A stretch of DNA of 64,000 nucleotides from Methylibium rhizosphaerae (GTDB taxonomy: Bacteria > Pseudomonadota > Gammaproteobacteria > Burkholderiales > Burkholderiaceae_C), in NCBI RefSeq assembly GCF_006386545.1, contig NZ_SWAR01000003.1, positions 62,001 to 126,000 of the forward strand. The letters run 5' to 3'. Position numbers and translations under genes: made by a program. Under the pieces are notes generated by a model, which was not told the DNA's origin, did not search any database, and saw only the letters and a program-made list of their open reading frames with translations. Within the stretch, counting starts at the first letter, position 1. Each line of letters begins with the position of its first letter. This document shows positions 8,760 to 18,031 of the stretch, piece by piece.

Positions 8760-10892
8760 ATGCCTTTGCCCAACCCGTTCTTTAACACCCAGCATGCGCC
8801 GATCGGTGCCCATGCCAGCCTCACGCTCGGCTTTCCCGGCCCGAAAGGCGGCATGGACCTGGAGCTGTGCCGTGCGCCCGGTCAGTCGGTCCTCGTCGCG
8901 CTCGAGTCGAGCGCACAACCGGGGGTGTTCGAGGCCCTGCCTTTCACCGAGCTGCCGCATGACGCCGAGCGCAAGCGGTTCGCCAACGAAGAGGCGGCTG
9001 CGGCGACGGCCCGCGTGCAGCTGCTGCCGCCAGCCGCGGTGAGCCGCGACTTCCAGCTCGCCACCGACACCTGGCGCGCGGGTGACCTGCGGTTCTCGCT
9101 GTTCACGCCGGTGCGCCGCATTCCGGACCTCGAGCGCCTGCGGCCGCAGGAGGAGCTTGCGGCCCGGCGGGCGCTCGTGCCGGCAGTGCGGGCGGAGGTG
9201 GAGGTGGACAACCGCCAGGGCCGGCACACGCGCCGGCTGGTGGTGGGCTTCACCCGCATCGACCCGGTGCGCGGCCTGCGCCACCTGTGCGCGGACGGCG
9301 GGGTGGTCGGCGTGGGCGACGGGCTGCACATGGGCCTCCTGACCGATGCGCCCGGCGCGCGTTCCTTCATCGGTTTTCATCCGTTGGGATCCATCGACGA
9401 CCCGCACGCCGAGCTCAACCGCAAGGCCATGCTCGGCCCCTGGGGCGCGCTGGTGTTCGAGGTGCCGGCGGGCGAGCGCCGCACGCTGCGCCTGGCCTGG
9501 TGCTTCCACCGCCCGGGCGTGGTGACCTCGGGGCTGCCGGCGCGCTACTACTACACCCGCTGGTTCGACTCGGTGGAATCGGTGGGGGCCTATGCGCTGT
9601 CCGACTTCGAAGAGGCGGTGTCCGCCTGCCGGCGCGCCGACAGCGAGCTGCAGGCGCGTGCGCTGAGCGACGCGCAGCAGTTCACCGTGGCCCACACCAC
9701 CCGTTCGTATCTCTATTCCACCCAGATGCTCGAGCACGAGGGTGCGCCGCTGTGGGTGGTGAACGAGGGCGAATACAACATGATCAACACCCTCGACCTC
9801 GCGGCCGACCATGCGCTGTACGAGTCGCAGCACCACCCCTGGGTGATCCGCAACCTGCTGGAGCAGTACGCGCGGCGCCATGCCTACGAGGACACGCTGC
9901 ACTTCGCTTCGAGCGGCGAAACCGCGCCCGGCGGCATCGCGTTCAACCACGACATGGGTGCGCACGGCCACTTCGCAGCACCCGGGCATTCGGCCTACGA
10001 GCTGGCCGGGCTGACTGGCGTGTTCTCGTACATGAGCACCGAGGAATTGCTGAACTGGGTGCTGTGCGCCGGCATCTATGTGCACAGCTCGCAGGACCTC
10101 GCCTGGCTCGGGCAGCGGGCCGAACTGCTGGAGCGCTGCCTGTTCAGCCTCGAGCAGCGCGACCACCCCGACGACCGGCAGCGCATCGGCGTGCCGCGCG
10201 CCGACAGCAGCCGCTGCGCGGGCGGCCGCGAGATCACCACCTACGACTGCCTCGATGCCTCGCTCGGCCAGGCCAGCGGCAACACCTACATCGGCGGCAA
10301 GGCATTCGCGGCGGGCCTGGTGCTGCAGCGGCTGTTCCTGCAGGTCGACCGGCAGGCGGACGCCCGGCGTGCGCAACGCCTCGCGCAGCGGGCCGCCGCC
10401 ACGGTGGCGGCCAGCGCGGGGGCCGACGGCCGCATCCCGGCGCTGCTGCAAGGCTCGGGCGATGCGGTGATCCTGCCGGTGATCGAGGGCCTGGCCTATG
10501 CGTGGTTCGGCGGCTGCCGCGATGCGCTGGCCCTCGACGGCGAATACGCGGCCTACCTGGCTGCCTTGAAGCGCCACATGGCCGACCAGGTGCTGCGCGA
10601 GGACACCTGCCTCTTCCCGGACGGCGGCTGGCGCATCACCTCGACCAGCAGCAACACCTTCCCGGCCAAGGTGTACGTGTGCCAGTTCGTGGCGCGGGAG
10701 ATCCTGCGCATGGACCTGGGCGCGCTCGGCGCCCGGGCCGACGAGGCCCATGCGCGCTGGCAGATGCACCCGGAGCACAGCGTGCACTGCTGGACCGAGC
10801 AGGTGGACAACGGCATCGCATTCGCGGCCCGCTACTACCCGCGCGGCGTGAGCAGCAACGTGTGGCTGACCGAGGAGCGCCCGCAGGGTTGA
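8760..10892 (+). CDS. glycoside hydrolase family 52 beta-xylosidase
   Basis: A 710-residue protein that resembles the Geobacillus stearothermophilus GH52 beta-xylosidase along its whole length, from memory of that sequence: MPLPNPFFNTQHAPIGAHAS at the start, LTLGFPGPKGGMDLEL, TDTWRAGDLRFSLF, EITTYDCLDASLGQA and YYPRGVSSNVWL near the end. The known nucleophile (Glu335) corresponds to E336 in WVVNEGEYNMINT, and the acid/base (Asp495) to D496 in TTYDCLD. The constant one-residue offset supports the assignment. No signal peptide is seen, so it should act in the cytoplasm on imported xylobiose or xylo-oligosaccharides with retention of configuration. The start follows the family N-terminus, though no clear Shine-Dalgarno precedes it. 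No xylan transporter, xylanase or xylose isomerase lies nearby. Confidence 0.92.
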   Translation: MPLPNPFFNTQHAPIGAHASLTLGFPGPKGGMDLELCRAPGQSVLVALESSAQPGVFEALPFTELPHDAERKRFANEEAAAATARVQLLPPAAVSRDFQLATDTWRAGDLRFSLFTPVRRIPDLERLRPQEELAARRALVPAVRAEVEVDNRQGRHTRRLVVGFTRIDPVRGLRHLCADGGVVGVGDGLHMGLLTDAPGARSFIGFHPLGSIDDPHAELNRKAMLGPWGALVFEVPAGERRTLRLAWCFHRPGVVTSGLPARYYYTRWFDSVESVGAYALSDFEEAVSACRRADSELQARALSDAQQFTVAHTTRSYLYSTQMLEHEGAPLWVVNEGEYNMINTLDLAADHALYESQHHPWVIRNLLEQYARRHAYEDTLHFASSGETAPGGIAFNHDMGAHGHFAAPGHSAYELAGLTGVFSYMSTEELLNWVLCAGIYVHSSQDLAWLGQRAELLERCLFSLEQRDHPDDRQRIGVPRADSSRCAGGREITTYDCLDASLGQASGNTYIGGKAFAAGLVLQRLFLQVDRQADARRAQRLAQRAAATVAASAGADGRIPALLQGSGDAVILPVIEGLAYAWFGGCRDALALDGEYAAYLAALKRHMADQVLREDTCLFPDGGWRITSTSSNTFPAKVYVCQFVAREILRMDLGALGARADEAHARWQMHPEHSVHCWTEQVDNGIAFAARYYPRGVSSNVWLTEERPQG

Positions 10893-11012
10893 GCGCGTTC
10901 CTCCTCTGGCGCCGCGGGTGGGCGGCATGGTGGTCCCGTGGCGGATCCGATGGCATGATGGCCCGGGTCTTGCATCGAGCGGGGGGCTCACCACGGCTCA
11001 GAGGAGGAACTC

Positions 11013-14000
11013 GTGGCCATCCATGTCGCGCTGAACCACGTCACGCACTACCGCTACGACCGCCGCGTCGGGCTGTCGCCCCAGGTGGTGCGACTGCGCC
11101 CCGCGCCGCATTGCCGCACGCCCATCCTGTCGTATTCGCTGCGCATCGAGCCGGGCGAGCACTTCATCAACTGGCAGCAGGACCCGTTCTCCAACTACCT
11201 CGCGCGCCTGGTCTTTCCCGACAAGACCACCGAGTTCAAGATCACCGTCGACCTGGTGGCCGAGATGTCGGTCTACAACCCGTTCGACTTCTTTCTCGAG
11301 CCCAGCGCCGAGAACTATCCGTTCACCTACGAAAAGGCGCTGGCGCACGACCTCGCGCCCTACCTGGCCTGCGATCCGCTCACGCCGCGTTTCGCCGCCT
11401 TCGTCGAAAGCATCCCGCGCGAGCAGGTGCGCACGATCGACTTCCTGGTGGGCCTCAACCAGCGGCTTCAGAAGGACATCCGCTACCTCATCCGCATGGA
11501 GCCGGGCGTGCAGACACCGGAGCAGACTCTCGAGCTGGCCGCGGGCTCCTGCCGCGACACCGGCTGGCTGCTGGTGCAGGCGTTGCGCCACCTGGGGCTC
11601 GCGGCGCGTTTCGTGTCGGGCTATCTCATCCAGCTCAAGCCCGACGTGAAGGCGCTCGACGGTCCTTCGGGCGCGGAGTCCGACTTCACCGACCTGCATG
11701 CCTGGTGCGAGGTCTACCTGCCGGGGGCCGGCTGGATCGGGCTGGACCCCACCTCCGGCCTGCTGGCCGGCGAGGGCCACATCCCGGTGGCCTGCACGCC
11801 GGAGCCTTCGAGCGCGGCGCCGGTCACCGGTGCGGTGGACGAGTCCGAGGTCGAGTTCGGCCACGAGATGTCGGTCACCCGCGTCTACGAGTCGCCGCGC
11901 GTCACGAAGCCCTACACCGAAGAGCAGTGGGCGCAGGTCCTCGAGCTGGGCCACGCCGTGGACCACGAACTCGATGCGATGGACGTGCGCCTCACGATGG
12001 GCGGCGAGCCCACCTTCGTGTCGGTGGAAGACCGCGAAGGCGCCGAATGGAACACTGCCGCGCTCGGCCCTACCAAGCGCGGCTACGCCACCGAGCTGGT
12101 GCAGAAGCTGCGCAGCAAGTACGGCGAGGGCGGCTTCCTGCACTTCGGCCAGGGCAAGTGGTACCCGGGCGAGCAGTTGCCGCGCTGGGCGCTGTCGGTC
12201 TGCTGGCGCACCGACGGCGAACCCTGCTGGCATGACCCCGGCCTGTTTGCCGACGAGCGCGAACCCGGCGGCTGCACCGAGCGCGACGCACAGCGCTTCA
12301 TCCACACGCTGACCGGCAAGCTGGGCCTGGGGCCGCAGTACATCCAGCCCGGTTATGAAGACACCTGGTACTACCTGTGGCGCGAGCGCAGGCTGCCGGT
12401 CAACGTGGATCCGTTCGACGCCCGGCTCGACGACGAGCTGGAACGCGAGCGCCTGCGCCGCGTGTTCTCCCAGGGGCTCGACAAGGTGGTGGGCTACATG
12501 CTGCCCCTCAAGCGCGAATGGTCCGTCGGCCTGAACGGACCGGCCTGGGTCACCGGCCCGTGGTTCTTCCGCGACGAGCGCATGTACCTCTTTCCAGGCG
12601 ATTCGCCGATGGGCTACCGGCTGCCGCTCGATTCGCTGCCCTGGGTGAACGAGGCCGACCGGCCCTACCAGATCGAGCAGGACCCGTACGCGCCGCGCGA
12701 CCGCCTGCGGCCCGCGGCCGAGATCCGCAGCCAGTACGCCGGCTATGCGCCGCCCAAGGGCGCCCCGAGCACCGACTGGCGCGGCCGCATCGGCGTGCCC
12801 GCCGCCGGCCATTCGCCGGTCTCGCCCGGGCTTCGCGCGGCGGACGACAAGCCGCAGCGCCACGAGTCGGCATCCTGGATCACCCGCACCGCCATGTGCG
12901 TCGAGTCGCGCGACGGCGTGCTCTACGTCTTCATGCCGCCGCTCGCCGAGCTCGACGACTACCTCGACCTGCTGGCCGCGGTGGAGTCCACCACCGCCGA
13001 GCTGGGCCTGAAGATCGTGCTCGAAGGCTATCCGCCGCCGCGCGACCCGCGGCTGAAGATGCTGCAGGTGACGCCGGACCCGGGCGTCATCGAGGTCAAC
13101 ATCCACCCGGCCTCGAACTGGGACGAACTCGTGGACCACACCGAGTTCCTGTACCAGGCCGCGCACGAGTCGCGGCTGTCCAGCGAGAAGTTCATGGTCG
13201 ACGGCCGCCACACCGGCACCGGCGGCGGCAACCACTTCGTGCTGGGCGGCGCCACGCCGGGCAACAGCCCGTTCCTGCGCCGGCCCGACCTGCTGGCCAG
13301 CCTGCTCACCTACTGGCACAACCATCCGTCGCTGAGCTACCTGTTCTCGGGCCTGTTCATCGGCCCCACCAGCCAGGCGCCGCGCATCGACGAGGCGCGT
13401 GACGACCAGGTCTACGAGGTCGAGATCGCGTTGCGCGAGATCGAGCGGCAGGCCGGCCTCACCGCCGAAACGCCGCCCTGGGTCATCGACCGCACGCTGC
13501 GCAACCTGCTCATCGACGTGAGCGGCAACACCCACCGCGCCGAGTTCTGCATCGACAAGCTGTATTCGCCCGACGGTCCCACCGGCCGCCTGGGCCTGCT
13601 GGAGCTGCGGGCCTTCGAGATGCCGCCGCATGCCCGCATGAGCCTGGTGCAGCAGCTGCTGCTGCGCGCGCTGGTGGCCTGGTTCTGGCGCGAGCCCTAT
13701 ACCGGCCGTGGCGCCACCCGGCTCACCCGCTGGGGCACCGGGCTGCACGATCGCTTCCTGCTGCCCACCTTCGTGCAGATGGACTTCCACGACGTGCTGG
13801 CCGAGCTGGGGCGCGCCGGCTTTGCCTTCGAGGAAGCCTGGTTCGCGCCGCACTTCGAGTTCCGCTTCCCGATGGTGGGCGAGGTCAGCGTCGCGGGCAT
13901 CCACCTGACGCTGCGCAACGCGCTGGAGCCCTGGCACGTGATGGGCGAGGAGGGCGCGGCCGGGGGCACGGTGCGCTATGTGGATTCGTCGCTCGAGCGG

Positions 14001-14408
14001 CTGGAGGTCAAGGCCAGCGGGCTCAACGGCAACCGCCATGTGGTCACGGTGAACGGCCAGGCGCTGGCGCTGCAGCCCACCGGCCGCGTGGCCGAACACG
14101 TGGCCGGCGTGCGCTTTCGCGCCTGGCAGCCGGCCTCGGCGCTGCACCCCACCATCGGCGTGCATGCGCCGCTCACCTTCGACGTGGTCGACACCTGGCT
14201 GCAGCGTTCGATCGGGGGCTGCCGCTATCATGTTTCGCACCCGGGCGGGCGCAACTACGACACCTTCCCGGTCAATGCCTATGAGGCGGAGAGCCGACGC
14301 TTGGCGCGCTTCTTCAAGCTGGGTCACACCCCGGGGCAGCTGCAGGTGCAGCATGCCGTGCCCAGCCAGGAGTTCCCCTTCACCGTCGACCTGCGCCATG
14401 TTTCCTGA
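11013..14408 (+). CDS. large transglutaminase-like protein with C-terminal DUF2126 domain
   Basis: A 1131-residue protein starting with GTG at 11013 behind GAGGAGGAAC. Residues 1-90 are the bacterial transglutaminase N-terminal beta domain (NHVTHYRYDRRVGLSPQ). A papain-like transglutaminase core follows, with C180 in LAAGSCRDTGWLL, the His in FTDLHAWCEVYLP and the Asp in WIGLDPTSG. From about residue 310 to the end is DUF2126 (RLTMGGEPTFVSVED; GGGNHFVLGGATP; WFWREPYTGRGATRL). It opens a run of six plus-strand genes combining transglutaminase, circularly permuted ATP-grasp and alpha-E proteins, a combination predicted from comparative genomics (Iyer and Aravind) to make and process peptides or amide conjugates. 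No signal peptide is visible. The substrate is unknown. Confidence 0.9.
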   Translation: MAIHVALNHVTHYRYDRRVGLSPQVVRLRPAPHCRTPILSYSLRIEPGEHFINWQQDPFSNYLARLVFPDKTTEFKITVDLVAEMSVYNPFDFFLEPSAENYPFTYEKALAHDLAPYLACDPLTPRFAAFVESIPREQVRTIDFLVGLNQRLQKDIRYLIRMEPGVQTPEQTLELAAGSCRDTGWLLVQALRHLGLAARFVSGYLIQLKPDVKALDGPSGAESDFTDLHAWCEVYLPGAGWIGLDPTSGLLAGEGHIPVACTPEPSSAAPVTGAVDESEVEFGHEMSVTRVYESPRVTKPYTEEQWAQVLELGHAVDHELDAMDVRLTMGGEPTFVSVEDREGAEWNTAALGPTKRGYATELVQKLRSKYGEGGFLHFGQGKWYPGEQLPRWALSVCWRTDGEPCWHDPGLFADEREPGGCTERDAQRFIHTLTGKLGLGPQYIQPGYEDTWYYLWRERRLPVNVDPFDARLDDELERERLRRVFSQGLDKVVGYMLPLKREWSVGLNGPAWVTGPWFFRDERMYLFPGDSPMGYRLPLDSLPWVNEADRPYQIEQDPYAPRDRLRPAAEIRSQYAGYAPPKGAPSTDWRGRIGVPAAGHSPVSPGLRAADDKPQRHESASWITRTAMCVESRDGVLYVFMPPLAELDDYLDLLAAVESTTAELGLKIVLEGYPPPRDPRLKMLQVTPDPGVIEVNIHPASNWDELVDHTEFLYQAAHESRLSSEKFMVDGRHTGTGGGNHFVLGGATPGNSPFLRRPDLLASLLTYWHNHPSLSYLFSGLFIGPTSQAPRIDEARDDQVYEVEIALREIERQAGLTAETPPWVIDRTLRNLLIDVSGNTHRAEFCIDKLYSPDGPTGRLGLLELRAFEMPPHARMSLVQQLLLRALVAWFWREPYTGRGATRLTRWGTGLHDRFLLPTFVQMDFHDVLAELGRAGFAFEEAWFAPHFEFRFPMVGEVSVAGIHLTLRNALEPWHVMGEEGAAGGTVRYVDSSLERLEVKASGLNGNRHVVTVNGQALALQPTGRVAEHVAGVRFRAWQPASALHPTIGVHAPLTFDVVDTWLQRSIGGCRYHVSHPGGRNYDTFPVNAYEAESRRLARFFKLGHTPGQLQVQHAVPSQEFPFTVDLRHVS

Positions 14409-14423
14409 TCACCGGCGCACGGG

Positions 14424-17045
14424 ATGCAGCAGTCCACTCTCGAATTCGACACCACCGCCAGCTTTGCCGATGCCGCAGCGCATGCCGTGCTGCATGCGGC
14501 CAAGGCGGCCGACGCCGGCCACTACGACGAGCTGATCGACGCGAGCGGCCTGGCGCTGCGTCCGGCCTGGCGCGAATTCGTGAGCCTGCTCGGGCCCGAG
14601 GGGCTCGGCAGCATGGAGCGGCGCCATGCGCAGATCGAGCGGCAGATCCACGAGAACGGCGTCACCTACAACGTCTTCTCCGACAGCGGCGGCCCCACGC
14701 GGCCGTGGTCGCTGGGGCTGCTGCCCTTCCTCATCGAGCCAGCCGACTGGCGGCACATAGAAGCCGGCGTGGCGCAGCGCGCCGAGCTGCTGCAGGCGGT
14801 GCTGGCCGACGTGTACGGGCCGCAGCAGCTGCTGCACGAAGGCCTGCTGCCCAGCGCCCTGGTGCAGGGGCACCCCGGCTACCTGCGTGCGCTGCAGGGC
14901 GTGGTGCCGGTGGGCGGCCAGCACCTGCACATCGTGGCCTTCGACCTGGCACGCGGACCCGACGCCAGCTGGTGGGTGGTGGGCCAGCGCACCCAGTCGC
15001 CCTCTGGCCTGGGCTACGTGATGGAAAACCGGCTCATCACCTCGCGCCTGTTCCCCGAAGCCTTCCGCGAGCTGCGGGTGCAGCACCTGGCCTCGGGCTA
15101 CCGCCGCCTGCTCGACACGCTGCAGCAACTGGCCACGCCCTGCGCCGACGGCCATGCGCCGCGCCTCGCGCTGCTGACGCCAGGCCCCTACAGCGAGACG
15201 TATTTCGAGCATGCCTACCTCGCGCGCTACCTGGGCCTGCCGCTGGTCGAAGGCGGCGACCTCACGGTGCGCGACGACCGGCTTTACCTCAAGACGGTGC
15301 AGGGGCTGGAGCCGGTGCATGGCCTGCTGCGCAGGCTCGACGACGACTACTGCGACCCGCTGGAGCTGCGCGCCGATTCGACGCTGGGCGTGCCGGGGCT
15401 GCTGCAGGTGATCCGTGCCGGACGGGTGGTGGTGACCAATGCGCTGGGCGCCGGCTTCCTGGAGTCGCCCGCGGTGCAGGGTTTCCTGCCGGCCGTCGCC
15501 GAGCGTCTGCTCGGCGCGCCGCTCTCCCTGCCGGGCCTGCCGACCTGGTGGTGCGGCGAGCGGGCCGCCTGGGATGCAGCCCGCGATTCAGGCCAGGTGG
15601 GCGTGGTTCGAGCCACCTATCCGCGTGCCACCGGGCGCGGCGTGGACCCGGGCATCGGTGCGCCCCTGAACGAAGCCACGCGCGCCGAGTGGCGCCGGCG
15701 CATCGAGGCCGATCCCGACGCCTACACCCTGCGCGGCTATCTGCCGTTTTCCCAGACGCCCTGGTGGGCCGCGGGCCAGTTCCTGCCGCGCACGGCCATG
15801 TTGCGCGTCTATGCCATCGCCGACGCCCAGGGCGGCTGGAAGGTGCTGCCCGGCGGCATGACCCGCATCGCGCAGCACGACCCCGACGTGGTGTCGATGC
15901 AGCACGGCGGCAGCAGCCTCGACACCTGGGTCATGACCGACGGCCCGGTCGACACCTTCTCGATGCTGCAGCAGCGCCTGCGCATCGACGACCTGGCGGG
16001 CCGTGCCCGGCCGGTGTCCAGCCGCACCGCCGAGAACCTGTTCTGGATGGGCCGCTACACCGAGCGCACCGAGCAGCTGGTGCGCCTGACCCTGGCCACC
16101 TCGACGCTCGTCGATGAAGACGACGACACACCCGAGGCCCTGCTCGACGCCGTGACGGAGCTCGCGCGCAACACCGGCCTCGCGCCCTTCGGTTCGCCCA
16201 GCCTGACGCAGGCGCCGCGCATCTTCGAGCGTGCGGTGGTCGCCGCGCTGGCCGACGCGCAGGGCGAGCGCAGCATCGCCTTCAACCTCGCGTCGCTGGA
16301 GCGCGCCGCCGGCGCCCTGCGCGACCGGCTCTCGCCCGAGCACTGGCGCCTCGTGCGCAAGATGGGCGAAGACTTCGAGGCGCGCATGGCCTGGGTCGCG
16401 GCTTCGGAAGTCCCTGGCGGCGCCGGCTTTGCCGCCGCCGAGCTGCAGGAAGCGCTCGAACACCTGGCCGACCAGCTGGCCGCGGTGACCGGCGCGCAGA
16501 CCGACCGCATGACGCGCGACGACGGCTGGCGGCTGCTCACGGTGGGCCGCCTGACCGAACGGCTGGTGGGCATGGCCAGCACGCTGCAGGCCTTCTTTGC
16601 CGGCCGCGCGGTGTACGGCGTGCAGGGCTTCGACATGCTGCTGTCCCTGTTCGACAGCACCATCACCTTCCGGGCTCGCTACCAGCGCCGCCAGGACCTG
16701 CTGGCACTGGTCGACCTGGTGGTGATGGACGAATCGAACCCCCGCGCGCTGGCCTGCGTGCTGCGCCGCCTGCGTGCCGAGCTGCGCAAGCTGCCGCAGG
16801 CCGGCGGCCCGGTCGAGGGGCTGCTGGCGCTGCTGCCGCAGGAAGGCGCCGGCGCCACGCTCGACGAACTGCAGGGCCGGCGTGATCGCGAGACCGATCC
16901 GCGCGCGCCCAGCGGCGACGCACACGACGACCGCATCCTCGCCCTGTGCGAGCGCCTCATGGAGGCCGGCGCGCGACTGTCCGACGAAGTCGGCCGCCGC
17001 TACTTCGCCCATGCCGATGGATACGAGCAGCACCTCAGCGCCTGA
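14424..17045 (+). CDS. circularly permuted ATP-grasp type 2 / alpha-E fusion protein
   Basis: An 873-residue fusion. Residues 1 to about 525 are a circularly permuted ATP-grasp domain (DUF404/DUF407), with NGVTYNVFSDSGGPTRPWSL, LLTPGPYSETYFEHAYLARY, DDDYCDPLELRADSTLG and the C-terminal GGMTRIAQHDPDVVSMQHGG. From about residue 530 (SRTAENLFWMGRYTERTEQL) to the end is an alpha-E domain, an all-helical domain found almost only beside these ATP-grasp proteins. The ATP-grasp part is predicted to ligate amino acids or peptides. It starts 15 nt after the DUF2126 transglutaminase and overlaps the next transglutaminase gene. The second gene set at 18032-20430 carries the same two domains as separate genes, so this is the fused version. 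Confidence 0.9.
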   Translation: MQQSTLEFDTTASFADAAAHAVLHAAKAADAGHYDELIDASGLALRPAWREFVSLLGPEGLGSMERRHAQIERQIHENGVTYNVFSDSGGPTRPWSLGLLPFLIEPADWRHIEAGVAQRAELLQAVLADVYGPQQLLHEGLLPSALVQGHPGYLRALQGVVPVGGQHLHIVAFDLARGPDASWWVVGQRTQSPSGLGYVMENRLITSRLFPEAFRELRVQHLASGYRRLLDTLQQLATPCADGHAPRLALLTPGPYSETYFEHAYLARYLGLPLVEGGDLTVRDDRLYLKTVQGLEPVHGLLRRLDDDYCDPLELRADSTLGVPGLLQVIRAGRVVVTNALGAGFLESPAVQGFLPAVAERLLGAPLSLPGLPTWWCGERAAWDAARDSGQVGVVRATYPRATGRGVDPGIGAPLNEATRAEWRRRIEADPDAYTLRGYLPFSQTPWWAAGQFLPRTAMLRVYAIADAQGGWKVLPGGMTRIAQHDPDVVSMQHGGSSLDTWVMTDGPVDTFSMLQQRLRIDDLAGRARPVSSRTAENLFWMGRYTERTEQLVRLTLATSTLVDEDDDTPEALLDAVTELARNTGLAPFGSPSLTQAPRIFERAVVAALADAQGERSIAFNLASLERAAGALRDRLSPEHWRLVRKMGEDFEARMAWVAASEVPGGAGFAAAELQEALEHLADQLAAVTGAQTDRMTRDDGWRLLTVGRLTERLVGMASTLQAFFAGRAVYGVQGFDMLLSLFDSTITFRARYQRRQDLLALVDLVVMDESNPRALACVLRRLRAELRKLPQAGGPVEGLLALLPQEGAGATLDELQGRRDRETDPRAPSGDAHDDRILALCERLMEAGARLSDEVGRRYFAHADGYEQHLSA

Positions 17046-17973
17046 GGCCGCGGCGGGCACGGCGCCTGGGCCGGTGCTGCTGCGGGTGGAGCACGAGACC
17101 CGCTACCAGTACACCAGCCCGGTGGAGCTGGCCCACCACATGACCTTCCTGCGGCCGCTCGAAGACGAGCACCAGCGCGTCGAGGTGTTCGAGATGCAGG
17201 TCGAGCCCGCGCCCGGTCACCACACCACCGGGCGCGACACCTTCGGCAACAGCCGCGGCTTCTTCAGCATCACCATGCCGCACGAGTCGCTGTGCGTGCG
17301 GGCCCGCAGCCTGGTGCGGGTGGCGGCCCGCCATGCGGCCCTGCGCCCGGCGGCATCGCCCGCCTGGGAACTGCTGCGCGAGCGGCTGCGCTTCATTGCC
17401 GGGGAGCGCTACGAACCGGCCGCCGAGTTCGTGTTCCCGTCGCCGATGGCGCCGCTGCACCGGGAGCTCCACGCCTATGCCAAGCCTTCGTTCTGGCCGG
17501 GCCGGCCGGTGGCCGAGGCGGCCATCGAGCTGATGCAGCGGGTGCATCGCGACTTCCGCTATGAACCGCAGAGCACCCAGGTCAACACCCCGGTCCTGCA
17601 GGCCTTCATGCAGAAGCGCGGCGTCTGCCAGGACTTCGCCCACGTGATGATCGGCTGCCTGCGCAGCCTGGGGCTGGCCGCGCGCTACGTGAGCGGCTAC
17701 CTGCTCACCGAACCGCCGCCCGGGCAGCCGCGCCTGCAGGGAGCCGACGCCTCGCATGCCTGGGTGTCGGTGTACGCACCCGGCGCGTTGGCCTCCGGCG
17801 GCTGGCTCGACCTCGACCCGACGAACGACTGCGTGCCGGGGACCTCGCATGTGCGATTGGCAGTCGGGCGCGACTACGGCGACGTGACGCCCCTGAAGGG
17901 CGTGATCCGCGGCGGCGGGCAGCACACGCTCACGGTGCGGGTGAGCACGGAGTCGGTGCCGCAATGGGTATGA
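17017..17973 (+). CDS. transglutaminase-like cysteine peptidase family protein
   Basis: A 318-residue protein with the bacterial transglutaminase N-terminal domain (LLRVEHETRYQYTSPVELAH) and a transglutaminase-like core. The catalytic triad reads C204 in KRGVCQDFAHVMIG, His in ASHAWVSVYAP and Asp in WLDLDPTNDCVP; the protein ends in the usual GDVTPLKGVIRGGGQHTL. The start is placed at the ATG at 17017, overlapping the end of the ATP-grasp/alpha-E gene by 29 nt; an in-frame ATG at 17011 is equally possible. Overlap and common strand imply one transcript with the two upstream genes. Such domains usually cleave or exchange amide bonds, so it may process the product of the neighbouring ligase. 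Confidence 0.9.
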   Translation: MDTSSTSAPEAAAGTAPGPVLLRVEHETRYQYTSPVELAHHMTFLRPLEDEHQRVEVFEMQVEPAPGHHTTGRDTFGNSRGFFSITMPHESLCVRARSLVRVAARHAALRPAASPAWELLRERLRFIAGERYEPAAEFVFPSPMAPLHRELHAYAKPSFWPGRPVAEAAIELMQRVHRDFRYEPQSTQVNTPVLQAFMQKRGVCQDFAHVMIGCLRSLGLAARYVSGYLLTEPPPGQPRLQGADASHAWVSVYAPGALASGGWLDLDPTNDCVPGTSHVRLAVGRDYGDVTPLKGVIRGGGQHTLTVRVSTESVPQWV

Positions 17974-18031
17974 GCCGAAGCCCCAAATTGGCACAATCCC
18001 TGCATAGGCAGTGCAACGAAAGGGGAAGCTG

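Noticed and set aside
8664-10994. A 776-codon minus-strand frame opposite the GH52 gene
   Set aside because: Composition typical of an antisense frame in GC-rich DNA; the GH52 protein on the plus strand accounts for the conservation.
10998-14399. A minus-strand open frame of 1133 codons opposite the large transglutaminase gene
   Set aside because: It mirrors the codon phase of a GC-rich gene; the translation is low-complexity (His/Arg/Ala/Gly-rich) with no domain, while the plus strand encodes a complete conserved protein.
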